A DNA stretch of 64,000 bases, from positions 12,618 through 76,617 of the forward strand of contig CAKUIK010000006.1 of the NCBI GenBank assembly GCA_934661005.1. Reading direction: 5' to 3'. Under the pieces are notes generated by a model, which made no database searches, had not been told where the DNA came from, and was given only the letters and a program-made list of their open reading frames with translations. Of the stretch, positions 17,858 through 27,993 are shown piece after piece (positions within the stretch are counted from its first letter, which is position 1; each line of letters starts with the position of its first letter). The position numbers and the translations under genes were made by a program. The stretch comes from an uncultured Slackia sp. Its GTDB lineage: Bacteria; Actinomycetota; Coriobacteriia; Coriobacteriales; Eggerthellaceae.

Positions 17858-18232
17858 GCGAACTCCTTTGCGCAAAGCAATCCATCGTTTTTGCTTCGAC
17901 CCACCGCTTCCGACTTGCCGCACAGCGATTCGTTCCTTATGGCTTACCGTGAATCGCCCTCCGCGCCGATGAGACGTACGCATGCCCCATCTTCCAGCCG
18001 CGAGCCGAGCAGCGAGCTGGCCAAGTACCGAACCACGGGTTGGCCGAGCGACAGGCTAGCCGCGTGCTGGGCACACCATCACGCGCACGATGCACAAACG
18101 CGAGTGAAATCGAGGGGTCGATGCAAAAACTACCTACGTAAGCGATATGGATAATAACGCTTTATCGCGGTGGAGCGTTTTAGGACCGCCTGAAACGCAC
18201 GAGAAATCGAGTATTGACCATATGGCAACAAT
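17858..18232. other. intergenic region upstream of metF
   Basis: About 375 bases without a supported gene. It must hold the metF promoter. No SAM, SAH or cobalamin riboswitch core could be recognised by eye, although such an element would fit the context. Confidence 0.4.
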
Positions 18233-18276
18233 ACGGCGGGCCCGGCATGCGATTGCATTTACGCCAAACCCGCCGT
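18233..18276 (-). terminator. hairpin after the U32 peptidase gene
   Basis: A 14-bp stem including three wobble pairs, with a 16-base loop, starts nine bases beyond the U32 stop. The following minus-strand sequence (ATTGTTGCC) is only weakly T-rich. Confidence 0.5.
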
Positions 18277-18284
18277 CGCGCGCA

Positions 18285-19814
18285 CTATTCGATTGTTCGG
18301 CCTTCGCACTGGCCAGCGCGCAAAACACGCAGGATATCGCCTTCGCGCAACTCTTCCTCGCAATCGAAAGAATACGTCTCCATCGTTCGATTCGCGACGT
18401 TGACGGCGCATAGCGTTCCGCCCACAACCCGCGGATCGGCGCCAGCAAGCACTCCCTCGCGACGACGCTCCACATCGTCGGGGTTCGCATCGTCGGCTGC
18501 GTGCCACACCAAACGCGTGGGCTTGATCGTGAAAACGCCCCGCCCGGGCGAGAGCACTTCGAGAGTCTCGCCTTCGAAGAAGCGGTTGCGACACATTGCA
18601 ACTGAGCGATGCGCCTGCGCGGGAGACGCCGCGAGCTCGTCGATGAACGAAAGGCTCACGCAGCCTTTCTTTTCCGCATAGGGGTCCGATGCGATTGCCT
18701 GGCGACGCGCCGCGATCCCGGCTTCAGGCCACGGCTGAATCTCGGCAGCGCGGCAATCGGTCGCGGCCGGCAGCTCATCCGCCGCTGGCGACGGCGCGGC
18801 CTTTCCGCACGAAATCACGCGAGCAACCATTTGATAATCGCGCGCGTATTCCTTCACGCCTTGGTTTTGACCAGGGGAGCCAAAGTAGAACCCCGTCGAA
18901 TAGGGTCGGTGACTCGTGGTTTCGAGCTCGGCCTGCCACGCATCGGCAGGCTCGCCGTCGAGCACGTGGCGATACGCGTTCACGGCCGACGCCACATAGT
19001 AGGCGCCTTTCGCGCGGCCTTCAATTTTGATGCTGTCGACACCCGCCTCGGAAAGCTCGCGCACATGCGAAAGCATGTTCATATCGGTAGAGCTCATGAT
19101 AAAACTGCCGCCGTCTTCCTCAATAACCGAGAAAGGCTCGCCCGGGCGCGTTTCTTCCACGACCGTATACTTCCAGCGGCATGGCTGCGCGCAATGGCCG
19201 TTGTTCGCACCGCGCGCGGGACTCACCATATAGTCACTCATGAGGCAGCGGCCCGAATAGGCCATGCACATGGCGCCGTGCACGAACGCTTCGATTTCCA
19301 AATCGTCGGGAATGTTGTCGCGCATGCGGGCGATATCGGAAAGGCTCATTTCGCGCGCCACCACCACGCGGCTCACGCCCAGGTCGTGGTAAGCCTTCGC
19401 GGCTTCGGCATTCATGCACGACGCCTGCGTGGAAAGATGCAGCTCAAGCTTTGGCGCCACGCGCTTGCATACAGAAAGCGCGCCCATATCGCTCACGATG
19501 GCCGCATCGACACCCGCGTCTTGCAGCATGGCGAAATAATCGGGCAGGCCCGCCACGTCGCTATCCTTCATGAGCGTGTTTGCGGTCACAAAGACCTTCA
19601 CGCCATGCTCATGGGCGAAGTTCACGGCAGAGACGATGCCCGCATCGTCAAAGTTCGATGCGCGGCGACGCATGCCGAAGCGTTTGCCCGCCAAATACAC
19701 GGCGTCAGCGCCAAAATGGACGGCGCATTCCAGCTGCTCCATGCCGCCCGCAGGCGCCAACAGCTCCATAGGTCGCGCCATGCCGGCGCAGGTGTGTTTC
19801 AGTGAAGTAATCAT
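18285..19814 (-). CDS. U32 family peptidase
   Basis: A 509-residue protein of the YhbU/RlhA type. It has the N-terminal MELLAPAGG barrel start, the signature FVHGAMCMAYSGRCLMSDY and the Cys-rich NNGHCAQPCRWKY. U32 proteins include RNA hydroxylases and collagenase-like proteins and probably bind an iron-sulfur cluster. The start is uncertain: a TATGCT box ends seven bases before the ATG at 19814 and no ribosome site is visible, so a leaderless message is possible. The alternative ATG at 19781 gives MARPMELL. Confidence 0.82.
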   Translation of the reverse strand: MITSLKHTCAGMARPMELLAPAGGMEQLECAVHFGADAVYLAGKRFGMRRRASNFDDAGIVSAVNFAHEHGVKVFVTANTLMKDSDVAGLPDYFAMLQDAGVDAAIVSDMGALSVCKRVAPKLELHLSTQASCMNAEAAKAYHDLGVSRVVVAREMSLSDIARMRDNIPDDLEIEAFVHGAMCMAYSGRCLMSDYMVSPARGANNGHCAQPCRWKYTVVEETRPGEPFSVIEEDGGSFIMSSTDMNMLSHVRELSEAGVDSIKIEGRAKGAYYVASAVNAYRHVLDGEPADAWQAELETTSHRPYSTGFYFGSPGQNQGVKEYARDYQMVARVISCGKAAPSPAADELPAATDCRAAEIQPWPEAGIAARRQAIASDPYAEKKGCVSLSFIDELAASPAQAHRSVAMCRNRFFEGETLEVLSPGRGVFTIKPTRLVWHAADDANPDDVERRREGVLAGADPRVVGGTLCAVNVANRTMETYSFDCEEELREGDILRVLRAGQCEGRTIE

Positions 19815-19994
19815 GACGCACAGCATAGCAAAAAAACGAACGCGAGCTCTCTCAGGAACAGCGCGAGCAAAAACGGCGCAAGAAGACACCACGATAGAAC
19901 TGAAATCGTCTTCGAGAATCACCCCAACGCCGCATCCCGCAGCATTTCCAAGCGCAGGTCCCGCAATATTTGAAAAGCTTCGAAAACCGTTTTA

Positions 19995-20058
19995 CGAATG
20001 GCGGCAATTTTGACCACCCCCTCCCCAAGCCCATCGTGGTCAAAACTCCCACCATTCG
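19995..20058. repeat. imperfect 23-nt inverted repeat, REP-like
   Basis: Arms 19995-20017 and 20036-20058 match at 20 of 23 positions around an 18-base loop. Each arm has CGAATGG at its outer end and TTTTGACCAC at its inner end. It lies in the 540-base gap between the U32 start and fdhE, followed by a terminator at 20078. The form suggests a dispersed palindromic repeat unit. Confidence 0.5.
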
Positions 20059-20077
20059 CAAATATGCACGCCAAACA

Positions 20078-20104
20078 AAGGCCCCCTTCATCGAAGGGGG
20101 CCTT
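20078..20104. terminator. 12-bp hairpin, AAGGCCCCCTTC/GAAGGGGGCCTT
   Basis: A perfect 12-bp stem with an ATC loop. AAAG-type and CTTT-type flanks on either strand allow weak bidirectional termination; it separates fdhE from the U32 region. Confidence 0.55.
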
Positions 20105-20159
20105 AAAGAAAACCGCCAGCGTCCAAAAGAGCGACTGCTGCCATCGGTTTGGTCTAGTC

Positions 20160-20356
20160 AAGCTTCAATACTCTTTGCCTGGCCCGGCCTTTCCCAAGCC
20201 GTCCTTGGTACGGCCCGACCCAGCCCGACCACTCTTGGCTCGGACATAGCTCGGCTCGGCCCAACTTAGCCTGACTAGCTTTTGGTTGGCTCGGCCCAGC
20301 TTTGGCTTGCCTGTCCTTTGTTGGTTCGCCCTCGACTTAGCCCAAGCCGCCTCGGC
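20160..20356. repeat. degenerate tandem repeats based on GGCTCGGCCCA
   Basis: From just after the fdhE stop (20357) the sequence is built of diverged units of about 18-25 bases such as GGCTCGGCCCAACTTAGC and GGCTCGGCCCAGCTTTGG. It is pyrimidine-rich on the plus strand and has no coding potential. It looks like slipped, decayed simple repeats. Confidence 0.5.
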
Positions 20357-21280
20357 CTAGCTGTTTTCCTGCTTGAGCTGCTGCGCGACGAGTTCCAAAT
20401 TCGCGGTTACCACATCTTCCACCTCGTAAGAGAACGGCGTCAAATCGCCAGCCTCCACAAAACGGGTGCGAATGTGGCCGCCACATTCGTCGCACACATG
20501 CAGGCGGTGCGACTCGTCGCCCTCGACCGAAACATAATGCAAATGCGCCGGATTCTGAGTGCCGCAACGCGCACAGCGCACGCGCTCAAACTCCCATTCG
20601 GCGCCGCACTGGCCGCACCACAGCATGCGCCCGTTACCGCTCGAAAACGGATTCGGGCCCACGTACGCCATGGTCGCCTCGCCACCACACACCGGGCACG
20701 CCATGGGCTTGCCGCCCTCGGGGGCATGCAGCTGCACAAGTCCCGCGCGAGCGAGACCGCACACCGAGCTCGCCGCCGACGAGATGAACGGCTTGATGGC
20801 CGCGGAAAGCACGAAACCTGCAAGCCTCGGCTCGAGAAGCGCGCCCTCGCAGGTCGCCCCCTCGGCATTCGCCAGCGCGTCCATCACCGCGTCGAGATAC
20901 GCCTCGGGATTGGCGCCAGCAACTTCAACAGGAACCAATGCCACGATGCGCGCCCAATCGGCGCTCTTCAGCGCTTCCTGATCGGCGTCGGAAAAGCCGC
21001 CTTTTTCGACGAAGCGCGCCGCAACAAGCGACGCGGAGTTCGCGAGCAGCTCAGCCGTGACATACGCCGGAGCCTGCGAAAGCACCGGCGTGCCGGCCGT
21101 CGCCCATGCGGCGACCTCCGCCGAGCTCGGACACGCATACGGGTGCGAGGCAGAAACCTCGCGCTCGACGCACTCCTGCGCTCCCCACAGAGCGCCGAAG
21201 AAGCCCAAACGTTCAGCAAGGGCCCGATCGCCGCGGCGGGCATATGCTGCCGCCGCGGCGTGGATACGTTTCACATCCAT
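20357..21280 (-). CDS. fdhE: formate dehydrogenase accessory protein FdhE
   Basis: A 307-residue protein ending in a rubredoxin-like zinc region with four knuckles: CPVCGG, CGQCGAEW, CARCGTQN and CDECGG. FdhE binds the catalytic subunit and helps its maturation before Tat export. The ATG at 21280 lies ten bases after the stop of the cytochrome b gene; a start inside that gene is possible but less likely. Last gene of the fdh operon. Confidence 0.88.
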   Translation of the reverse strand: MDVKRIHAAAAAYARRGDRALAERLGFFGALWGAQECVEREVSASHPYACPSSAEVAAWATAGTPVLSQAPAYVTAELLANSASLVAARFVEKGGFSDADQEALKSADWARIVALVPVEVAGANPEAYLDAVMDALANAEGATCEGALLEPRLAGFVLSAAIKPFISSAASSVCGLARAGLVQLHAPEGGKPMACPVCGGEATMAYVGPNPFSSGNGRMLWCGQCGAEWEFERVRCARCGTQNPAHLHYVSVEGDESHRLHVCDECGGHIRTRFVEAGDLTPFSYEVEDVVTANLELVAQQLKQENS

Positions 21281-21290
21281 GGGCCACGCC

Positions 21291-22067
21291 TTATTTCTGC
21301 TTGGGGGCGTCGCGCTCAATCACGTGCTCGCCCGAGGTCATTTCCTCGCGAGCCCAGTGACCCCAGTGATACAGCGCGTCCGCCTCGCTCACAGTGCCAT
21401 CGCCGAACATAAGGCGATAGGTACCACGGTACGGCTGGAAGATGCCGCCACCGAGGAAGATGTGAGCCAGGCCGAACACGGCGATCATCAAGAAGCCGAA
21501 GTCGTGCAGCCACAAGATGGTGCCGTAGCCCGTGCCGAAATCGAGCACGGTGGAGCCGAGCAGAAGCAGCACGCCCGTGATGCCCATCTCGGCGCCGAAC
21601 AGCCACAGCATGCCGTCGGCGAAACGCTGGCCAGACTTCACTTCGCCCTGGTCAGGCATGTGAATCCACTTTGCCATGAACAGGTAAGGGAAGAACAGCA
21701 GCATCCACTTCTTGTCGTCGCTATCCCACGAATGGAACAGGTTCTTGAAGATGTGGGCCACGCCCTTCGGAGCCAAAATGGCCGAAATAAGAGGCACGCC
21801 GACGAAAATCAGGCCCAAAACGCGATGCGACATGCGAATCGCGAACACGGTCTGAGCGCCAGCCGCCTGAGCCAGCGCGGGCACGAACACGAACAGGCCG
21901 GAAATGCACAGCAAAATGCAGCACACGATGGTCACGCCGTGGGTGATGCGCGCCTGCAAGGAGTGGCGCACGATGCGCTTTTCCTTGCCGGAGGCCTTAC
22001 GCTGCTTGAGGAATTCCTCGTTTTTGGCCGCCTCTTCAGCGGACACGACGATGGTTTCGCTACTCAT
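21291..22067 (-). CDS. formate dehydrogenase cytochrome b subunit (FdnI/FdoI-like)
   Basis: A 258-residue membrane protein with four hydrophobic helices and conserved His residues ([35 protein letters not shown]) suited to bind two b hemes. It anchors the exported FDH and passes electrons to the quinone pool. The ATG at 22067 overlaps the end of the iron-sulfur subunit gene by eight bases. Confidence 0.88.
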   Translation of the reverse strand: MSSETIVVSAEEAAKNEEFLKQRKASGKEKRIVRHSLQARITHGVTIVCCILLCISGLFVFVPALAQAAGAQTVFAIRMSHRVLGLIFVGVPLISAILAPKGVAHIFKNLFHSWDSDDKKWMLLFFPYLFMAKWIHMPDQGEVKSGQRFADGMLWLFGAEMGITGVLLLLGSTVLDFGTGYGTILWLHDFGFLMIAVFGLAHIFLGGGIFQPYRGTYRLMFGDGTVSEADALYHWGHWAREEMTSGEHVIERDAPKQK

Positions 22068-23010
22068 GGTTCTTGCCTCCCTTCCCAAACGGCAGGTTCT
22101 CGGTGATGTGCTCCACAACCGACTTGGAGTCTTGCGGGTCGCCATGCTGGACAACTTCGCCAGTATCGTAATCGAGGGTGTCCTGCGTCTCGGGGTTGTA
22201 GGCAAGACGACGGCGATCGTAGCCGGCGGCAAGCGCGAACATCGCGCCCAGGCCAACCACGGTAAGGCCGCTGATCGCGCCAGTGACGGGCTTCATGACC
22301 TGCGTCATGGCGACCGTCGCGGGAATGGTCGGGTTCTCGAGCTGGCCATGAGCCTCGTAACCATATTTCAGCACGTGCAGCACGTGCGTCTTGTAGTTCT
22401 CGTCGTTGCCGGCGACGCATGCGTCGGGATACCCGTGCTCGTGCAGCCATTCGACCTTCTCGTTGGCGATCTTCAGCATTTCGTCGCGATCGCCGAACTT
22501 CAAGGCGTCGGGCTGGCACGTAGCGACGCATGCGGGCTCCATGCCCGCGCCAATGCGGTCGACGCAGCCAGAGCACTTGTTGATGATGCTCTTGCCGAAC
22601 GTGCCGTCGTTGTAGTAGCGCGGCACGTCGAACGGGCATGCGCTCTTGCAATACTGGCAACCGATGCACTTGGAGTCGTCGACGGTAACCATGCCCGTCT
22701 CTTCGTCCTTGGTAATCGCGCCGCCCGGGCACACCGTTGCGCATGGAGCGTCATCGCAGTGCTGGCAGCTGCGGCGGCCAAACGCCCAGCCAATGGGCTT
22801 GGTGGAATAAGCCGCCGGAGCCTCGGTCTCGTTGAACGTGATGATCAAACGAGTATCGCCGTTGATGTCAATCGGGTTTTGATGCGTGCCCGACCATTTC
22901 GCTTCCCCGGCCGCGGGCGAAGGCAGGTCATTCCAGCATTTGCAGGCGACCTGGCATCCCTTGCACGCGGTGCACTTGGAGGAATCGAACAGGATTGCTT
23001 TTTCTGCCAT
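22060..23010 (-). CDS. formate dehydrogenase iron-sulfur subunit
   Basis: A 316-residue ferredoxin-like subunit with four Cys motifs: [35 protein letters not shown] and CSGCVDRI...CVATC. A C-terminal hydrophobic helix around residues 225-255 anchors it. It carries electrons from the molybdenum site to the cytochrome b subunit. It lies ten bases after the catalytic subunit gene. Confidence 0.9.
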   Translation of the reverse strand: MAEKAILFDSSKCTACKGCQVACKCWNDLPSPAAGEAKWSGTHQNPIDINGDTRLIITFNETEAPAAYSTKPIGWAFGRRSCQHCDDAPCATVCPGGAITKDEETGMVTVDDSKCIGCQYCKSACPFDVPRYYNDGTFGKSIINKCSGCVDRIGAGMEPACVATCQPDALKFGDRDEMLKIANEKVEWLHEHGYPDACVAGNDENYKTHVLHVLKYGYEAHGQLENPTIPATVAMTQVMKPVTGAISGLTVVGLGAMFALAAGYDRRRLAYNPETQDTLDYDTGEVVQHGDPQDSKSVVEHITENLPFGKGGKNHE

Positions 23011-23020
23011 GGCTTCCTCC

Positions 23021-26000
23021 CTATGCCTTCTCGATGTTCACGAGGAACGCTTTGTATTCAGGCGTGAACGAGTTCGGGTCGCCGACGTTCGGCGTGAGGT
23101 CGTTCACAACATCGCCCGTGCCGAACAGATCGGCCCAGCCGAAGTGATGCGTCAGGCCAACCTGATGCTTGAGCTCGCCATTGATGGTCATCGGGCGGAA
23201 GCGCTTCGTGACAACGGCGGGGACCACAACGGAACCACGGTTGTTGTACACGCGCACCTCGTCGCCGTTCTTGATGCCCTTTTCCTCGGCAAACTCTTCG
23301 CTCATCTCGACGAACTGCGAAGGCATGGACTCGACGAGGGCCGGGCACAGACGCGTCTGGCCGCCGGTCTGCCAATGCTCGGTCACCGAGTACGTGGTCG
23401 CGATGACCGGGTAATCGGCAACGGTGCCCTGCTTGGTCGACTCGTAGTTCACGCCGAACGCACAGGGATTCTGGAACGCGCCATTGAACGGGTTGCTGTC
23501 GGTCGGCGACTCGAACGGCTCGTAGTGCTCGGGCAGAGGACCGTCGACCATGCCGTAGCTCTCCAGGCGGGCGTTCTGCTCCCACAGCATGAAGAACGTC
23601 TTGTTGTTCGGCGGAACGGGCACGCCATTTTTCGCGGCGACGAAGTCGGCCTGGTCGACCAACTCCCACTTCTCGCCCGTCCACTCCATGAGCTTCTTCT
23701 CGGGGTTCCACGGCTTGCCCTGCATGTCGCAGCTGTTGCGGTTGTACAGGATGCGGCGGTTGGAGGGCCAGCTGAACGCCCAATTGGAGTTCAGGCCGAT
23801 GCCCGACGCGTCGTTGGTGTCGCGGCGGCACAGCGGCTGCTCGGCGGCATCGAGCGGGGCGTCGTTGTTGTTCCACATGCCGGAGTAGATCCACATCGCG
23901 CACGCGGTGGAGCCATCGGCGCCGAGCTCCGCGTAACCCTTGAGCAGGTCGGTCTTCGGGCTGTCGGACGTGGTGTTGCACTCGGTGCCAGCCACACGAT
24001 AGCCGTTCAGGGCCCACGCCACGGGGCGCGGGTCGATCTTGCCATCGACGTAGTAGTCCCACTTCGTATTCAGAATAGGATCGGGGTTCGCGCCGCCCTC
24101 TTCCTTATACAGGCTGCAAATCTCGTTCCACAGAAGGTCGCACATCTCGTAGTCAGGCTTGGCCTCGTCCCACGGCTCCACGGCCTGCTGGCGATACTGG
24201 ATCCAGCGGCCGGAGTTCAAAATGATGCCCGGCTTCTCGTAAATCAACGCGCACGGCAGGTAGTACACCGTGGTGTCGATTTCCTCGGCGTTCATGTCGG
24301 GAGCCTTCCAGAAGCTCGCCGATTCGGTGATGACCTGGTCGGCAACCACGAGCCAGTCGAGATTCGCCATGGAACGGCGCACGTTGCCGGCGTTGGGCGC
24401 GCTGTGGCACGGGTTCATGCCCCAGTTGAAGTAGCCCTTGATGACGCCCTGCTGCATGAGCTCGAACGTGGAAATATGCGTGTAGTCGACATCGCCCGCC
24501 TTCGAGGGAACCTTCGGCCACCAGTCGTAACCGTAGTCGTTGTCCACGGTCGCGGCATCGCCGAACCATTCCTTCAGCGAGGAAACGATGAACTTCGGCT
24601 TGTTGGTGTAGTAGCCGTCAGAATAGGTCTGCGACTCGAGCCACTTGCGCAAGCTCGCGCGGTCGGTGGTGTTTGCCCACTTCAGGTACGCGGGATGCTC
24701 GTTGACCATCATGCCCATGTCGGTCGCGCCCTGAACGTTGGGCTCGCCGCGCAGCGCGTTCACGCCACCGCCGGGGATGCCGATGTTGCCAAGCAGAAGC
24801 TGCATCACGCACATTGCGCGCGTGTTCTGCGCGCCGTAGGTGTGCTGCGTCTGGCCCAGGGCATAAAGCACCGTGCCGGCACGGCCGGGCTTGGCGGTGG
24901 AGGTATAGGTGGAATAGACCAGCTCGAGGGTCTCTTTGTCCATGCCGCACACGCTGCAGACGGTATCGAGGTCGTAGCGAGAGTAGTGCTGCTTGAACTG
25001 CTGGTATACACACATCGGATCTTGCAGGGTCATGTCGCGCTTGGGATGCTGCAGCGTGGGCGTGGTGAATTCAGGCACGCCTTCGCCGGAAACCCAGGCA
25101 TAGTTGCCCGTAGGAGTGGTGTCCCATTCCTCTTCAGATTCGGTCTGATAATGCCAGCTATGGGTGGAATACGTCTGCGTCTTCTGGTCCCAGCCGCTGA
25201 ATAGGCCCGTTGCGGGGTCGAATTCATACTCGGGGTCGAGCAGATAGCTTGCATTGGTGTAGTTGAGCAGGTACTCGAAGTTGTACTCGTCCATGTTGCC
25301 CGTTTCCTGGTACTTCGCCAGGTTGGGCTCGATGAGGTGCTCAATGATGTAGTTGTACATGCCGCCGTAGAAGGCGATGTCCGTGCCGGAGCGAATGGGG
25401 CAATAAATGTCCGCCTGCTCGGCAGTGCGAGTGTAGCGCGGGTCGACAACGATCCACTTGGCGCCCTGCTCGTGGGCCTTTTCAAGCCACAGCGCGCTCA
25501 CGGGGTGGTTCTCGACGGAGTTCGAGCCGCAATTCAAAATAACGTCGGTGTTTTGGAAGTCACACCAGTGGCTCGTCATGGAGCCACGACCAAATGATGC
25601 TGCCAGACCGGCAACCGTGGGGCCGTGTCAAACACGCGCCTGGTTGTCGATGGCGATAACGCCGAGAGAGCGCATCATCTTCAAGATGAGATACTCTTCC
25701 TCGGAGTTCTGCTGCGAACCGCCGAGCGATGCGATCGCGGTGGTGCGGTTCACGGTAAGCCCGTCGGCGTCTTTCTCTTCGAAATTGGCGTCGCGAGTAT
25801 CTTTCACCTTGCGGGCGATTTCCTTAATGGCATCGTCCCAGCTGATGGATTCCCAATCGGTGGCACCCGGGCGACGAACCAAAGGCTTGGTCGAGCGCTT
25901 GGGGTTTTTCACCACTTCGCGGGTTTCGGGGTCGACGATATTGCGCAGCTGCGCCATCGTCGCGCCCTTCGGGCACAGGCCGCCCTTGTTGATAGGATGG

Positions 26001-26230
26001 TCGGGGTCGCCTTCGAGGTTGACCAGTTCGCCGTCGCGCACCGAGCACAAGCTGCCGCAACCACCAGCGCAGTAGCAGCAAATGTTGGTGTACTCATCGG
26101 TGCGATCGAGCTTGAAGTTCTGATCGCTTTCAAGGGCGAACGCCTGAGATTTGGAGGTGAGCTCGAATGCCATGGCAGTCGCAAGCGCGCCGCCGCCGGC
26201 CTTCAAAAACCCCCTTCGCGTCATCTCCAT
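23021..26230 (-). CDS. formate dehydrogenase catalytic subunit, selenoprotein (UGA at codon 201)
   Basis: A 1069-residue molybdopterin enzyme oxidising formate to CO2. A Tat signal (TRRGFLK, residues 4-10) and an N-terminal 4Fe-4S motif (Cys51-Cys62 region) are present. The frame is interrupted only by TGA at 25630-25628, within [20 protein letters not shown], exactly the position of the Mo-ligand Sec in FdnG/FdhF enzymes. A bacterial SECIS-like hairpin follows at once. The same frame then runs to the stop at 23021. Starting at ATG 26230 is supported by AAGGAAG. An automatic annotation would split it in two. Confidence 0.95.
25590..25630 (-). promoter_or_regulatory. SECIS element of the formate dehydrogenase gene
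   Basis: Directly after the UGA the message folds into a hairpin whose tip is TGCC-GGTCT-GGCA. The GGTC apical loop is the same as in E. coli fdhF, where SelB binds. Pairing was judged by eye. Confidence 0.75.
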
Positions 26231-26889
26231 TGGGTTCTTCCTTTCTCGCACACGCATATCGCCAAACGCAGGCGACATGCGCCAAACATGGGACGCACTT
26301 CGGTTGCGCCCCGCTTTTCGGCAAGCATCCCAACAGCGAGACACCCATTCCCGCCGTCGAATTGCTACCAATGAGGTCAAATTTCGCACATATATAAGGG
26401 AAGGGGTCTCTCATTTCGCACGAGCGGCCGAAAAACCACGGGCGAATGACACGCAATTCACTATTTATTCACTACCATTAAAATGTTCCGAATTCCCTCG
26501 GAGCCAAAAATGACCCTCCACCAGGCACACTCCTGCGTATTTAAGCAATTTGCGGTCATTTTTTTAGAGTTGCCTAGTGTTTTGGACGATTATTTGTAGT
26601 AGAACTACCACTCACCGACGGCGAACGGTAGTTTTACTGGACAGATTGAAGATTTGCAGATTGGTGCATTGTGGCGCGTTTTCTTTTGCCAATTATTCAC
26701 TCACATTTATCGATTCACGTTCTTCCATAGCCCAATGCAATAAATACCCCACCCCGCAAATAGGTTTATCCAGACAGCCTCATCCTCTGCCAAAACGCCG
26801 AATCAATCGCCATCGCCACGTATAGCAAAGCCCATACGCGAACGGGTGCGCTATGATGGAGCCATTGAAACCATGCGATGGGAGGCATC
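26231..26889. promoter_or_regulatory. divergent promoter region between fdh and sel operons
   Basis: About 660 AT-richer bases without a gene. An inverted repeat lies at 26597-26608 and 26626-26637 (11 of 12 positions match, AGTAGAACTACC type, 17-base spacer). Both the formate dehydrogenase and selD start from this region, so shared control is possible. Confidence 0.45.
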
Positions 26890-27948
26890 GTGAACGACAA
26901 AGAACGCATTCGTTTAACTGAACTCACTTCGCGCGGCGGTTGAGCAGCGAAGTGGGGTCCGGGAGACCTCGAACGCATTTTGAAAGACATTTCCATCGCG
27001 CAGACGATGCCGCCTGAAGCCATGCTCGGCTTCGACACGGCCGACGATGCCGCCGTGTGGCGAATCGCGCCTAATATCGCGGGCATTCTGACGATCGACT
27101 TCCTTACGCCCATCGTCGACGAGCCGTATGATTTCGGCCGAATCGCCGCGGCGAACGCGCTTTCCGACGTCTTCGCCATGGGAGGCGTGCCCTGCGTGGC
27201 GCTCAACGTGGTCGCCATGGATTCGACCCTGCCCGAATACGTGCCGCGCGATATGCTGCGCGGTGGCCTCGAAAAGGTCATCGAAGCGGGCGCCGTTATT
27301 ATGGGCGGCCACTCCATCGATGATGAAGAGCCCAAATACGGCCTGTGCGTCTTCGGCACCGTTGCCCCCGACGCGCTCGTGCGAAACGAAGGTGCGAAAC
27401 CGGGCGACGCCCTGTACCTCACCAAGCCCCTCGGCACTGGCATCGCGAGCGCGGGACGCAAGGTCGGCATCTTGGACGACGCCGCCTTTTCGCCGGTCGT
27501 CGAGTCGATGGCCGAGCTCAACCGCGCCGCAGGCGAGGCCATGGTCGCCGCTGGCGTGCACGCCGCAACCGACGTGACCGGATTCGGCCTCGCGGGACAT
27601 TTGCACGAAATGCTTTCTGCAAGCGGATGCGCCGCGAACATCGCTTGGAACAGCGTGCCCACATTCGCGGAAACCGTCGACCTCGCGCGCCAATGGTGCC
27701 GCCCCGCGCGTTCATTTTCGGTGGAAGATTTCGCGCAGCCCTTCTTGCACGTGCCCGACAACCAAATGGGCGAAGACGCCACCGCGGTGCTGTGTGACCC
27801 GCAAACGTCAGGCGGCATGCTGTGCGCCATCCCGGCCGATGCCGCTGCGGCATTCGAGGAAGAATTCCAAGCGCGCTGTGGCCGCACGCCCGCAAAAATT
27901 GGCCGCGTGGTAGAAGGCGAATCGGGCCATATCCACATCGTGGAATAA
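26890..27948 (+). CDS. selD: selenide, water dikinase SelD, itself a selenoprotein (UGA at codon 18)
   Basis: A 352-residue enzyme making selenophosphate from selenide and ATP. The frame from GTG 26890 (GGGAGG five bases upstream) contains TGA at 26941-26943 in the active-site motif GG-U-AAKWGPGDL, where other SelD proteins have Cys or Sec. Downstream are the ATP-binding blocks (TIDFLTPIVDEPYDFGRIAA, MGGVPCVALN, DVTGFGLAGH). Without reading UGA as Sec, the gene would be called from an internal start at 26980, losing the catalytic residue. First gene of selD-selA-selB-selC. Confidence 0.95.
26941..26980 (+). promoter_or_regulatory. SECIS-like hairpin of selD
   Basis: Eleven bases after the UGA, GGGGTC (26954-26959) pairs with GACCTC (26965-26970) around the loop CGGGA. 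Its position fits a bacterial SECIS; the pairing was judged by eye. Confidence 0.6.
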
Positions 27949-27993
27949 TGTTCGCCCATAAGAACTTTATTACGCACGCCACAAAGGAGAACT

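Noticed and set aside
17858..18232. SAM or cobalamin riboswitch before metF
   Set aside because: Context would fit, but none of the conserved cores (for example the B12-box) was found by eye.
22886..25204. 772-codon plus-strand frame
   Set aside because: Antisense to the formate dehydrogenase genes; composition His/Arg/Val-rich without domains.
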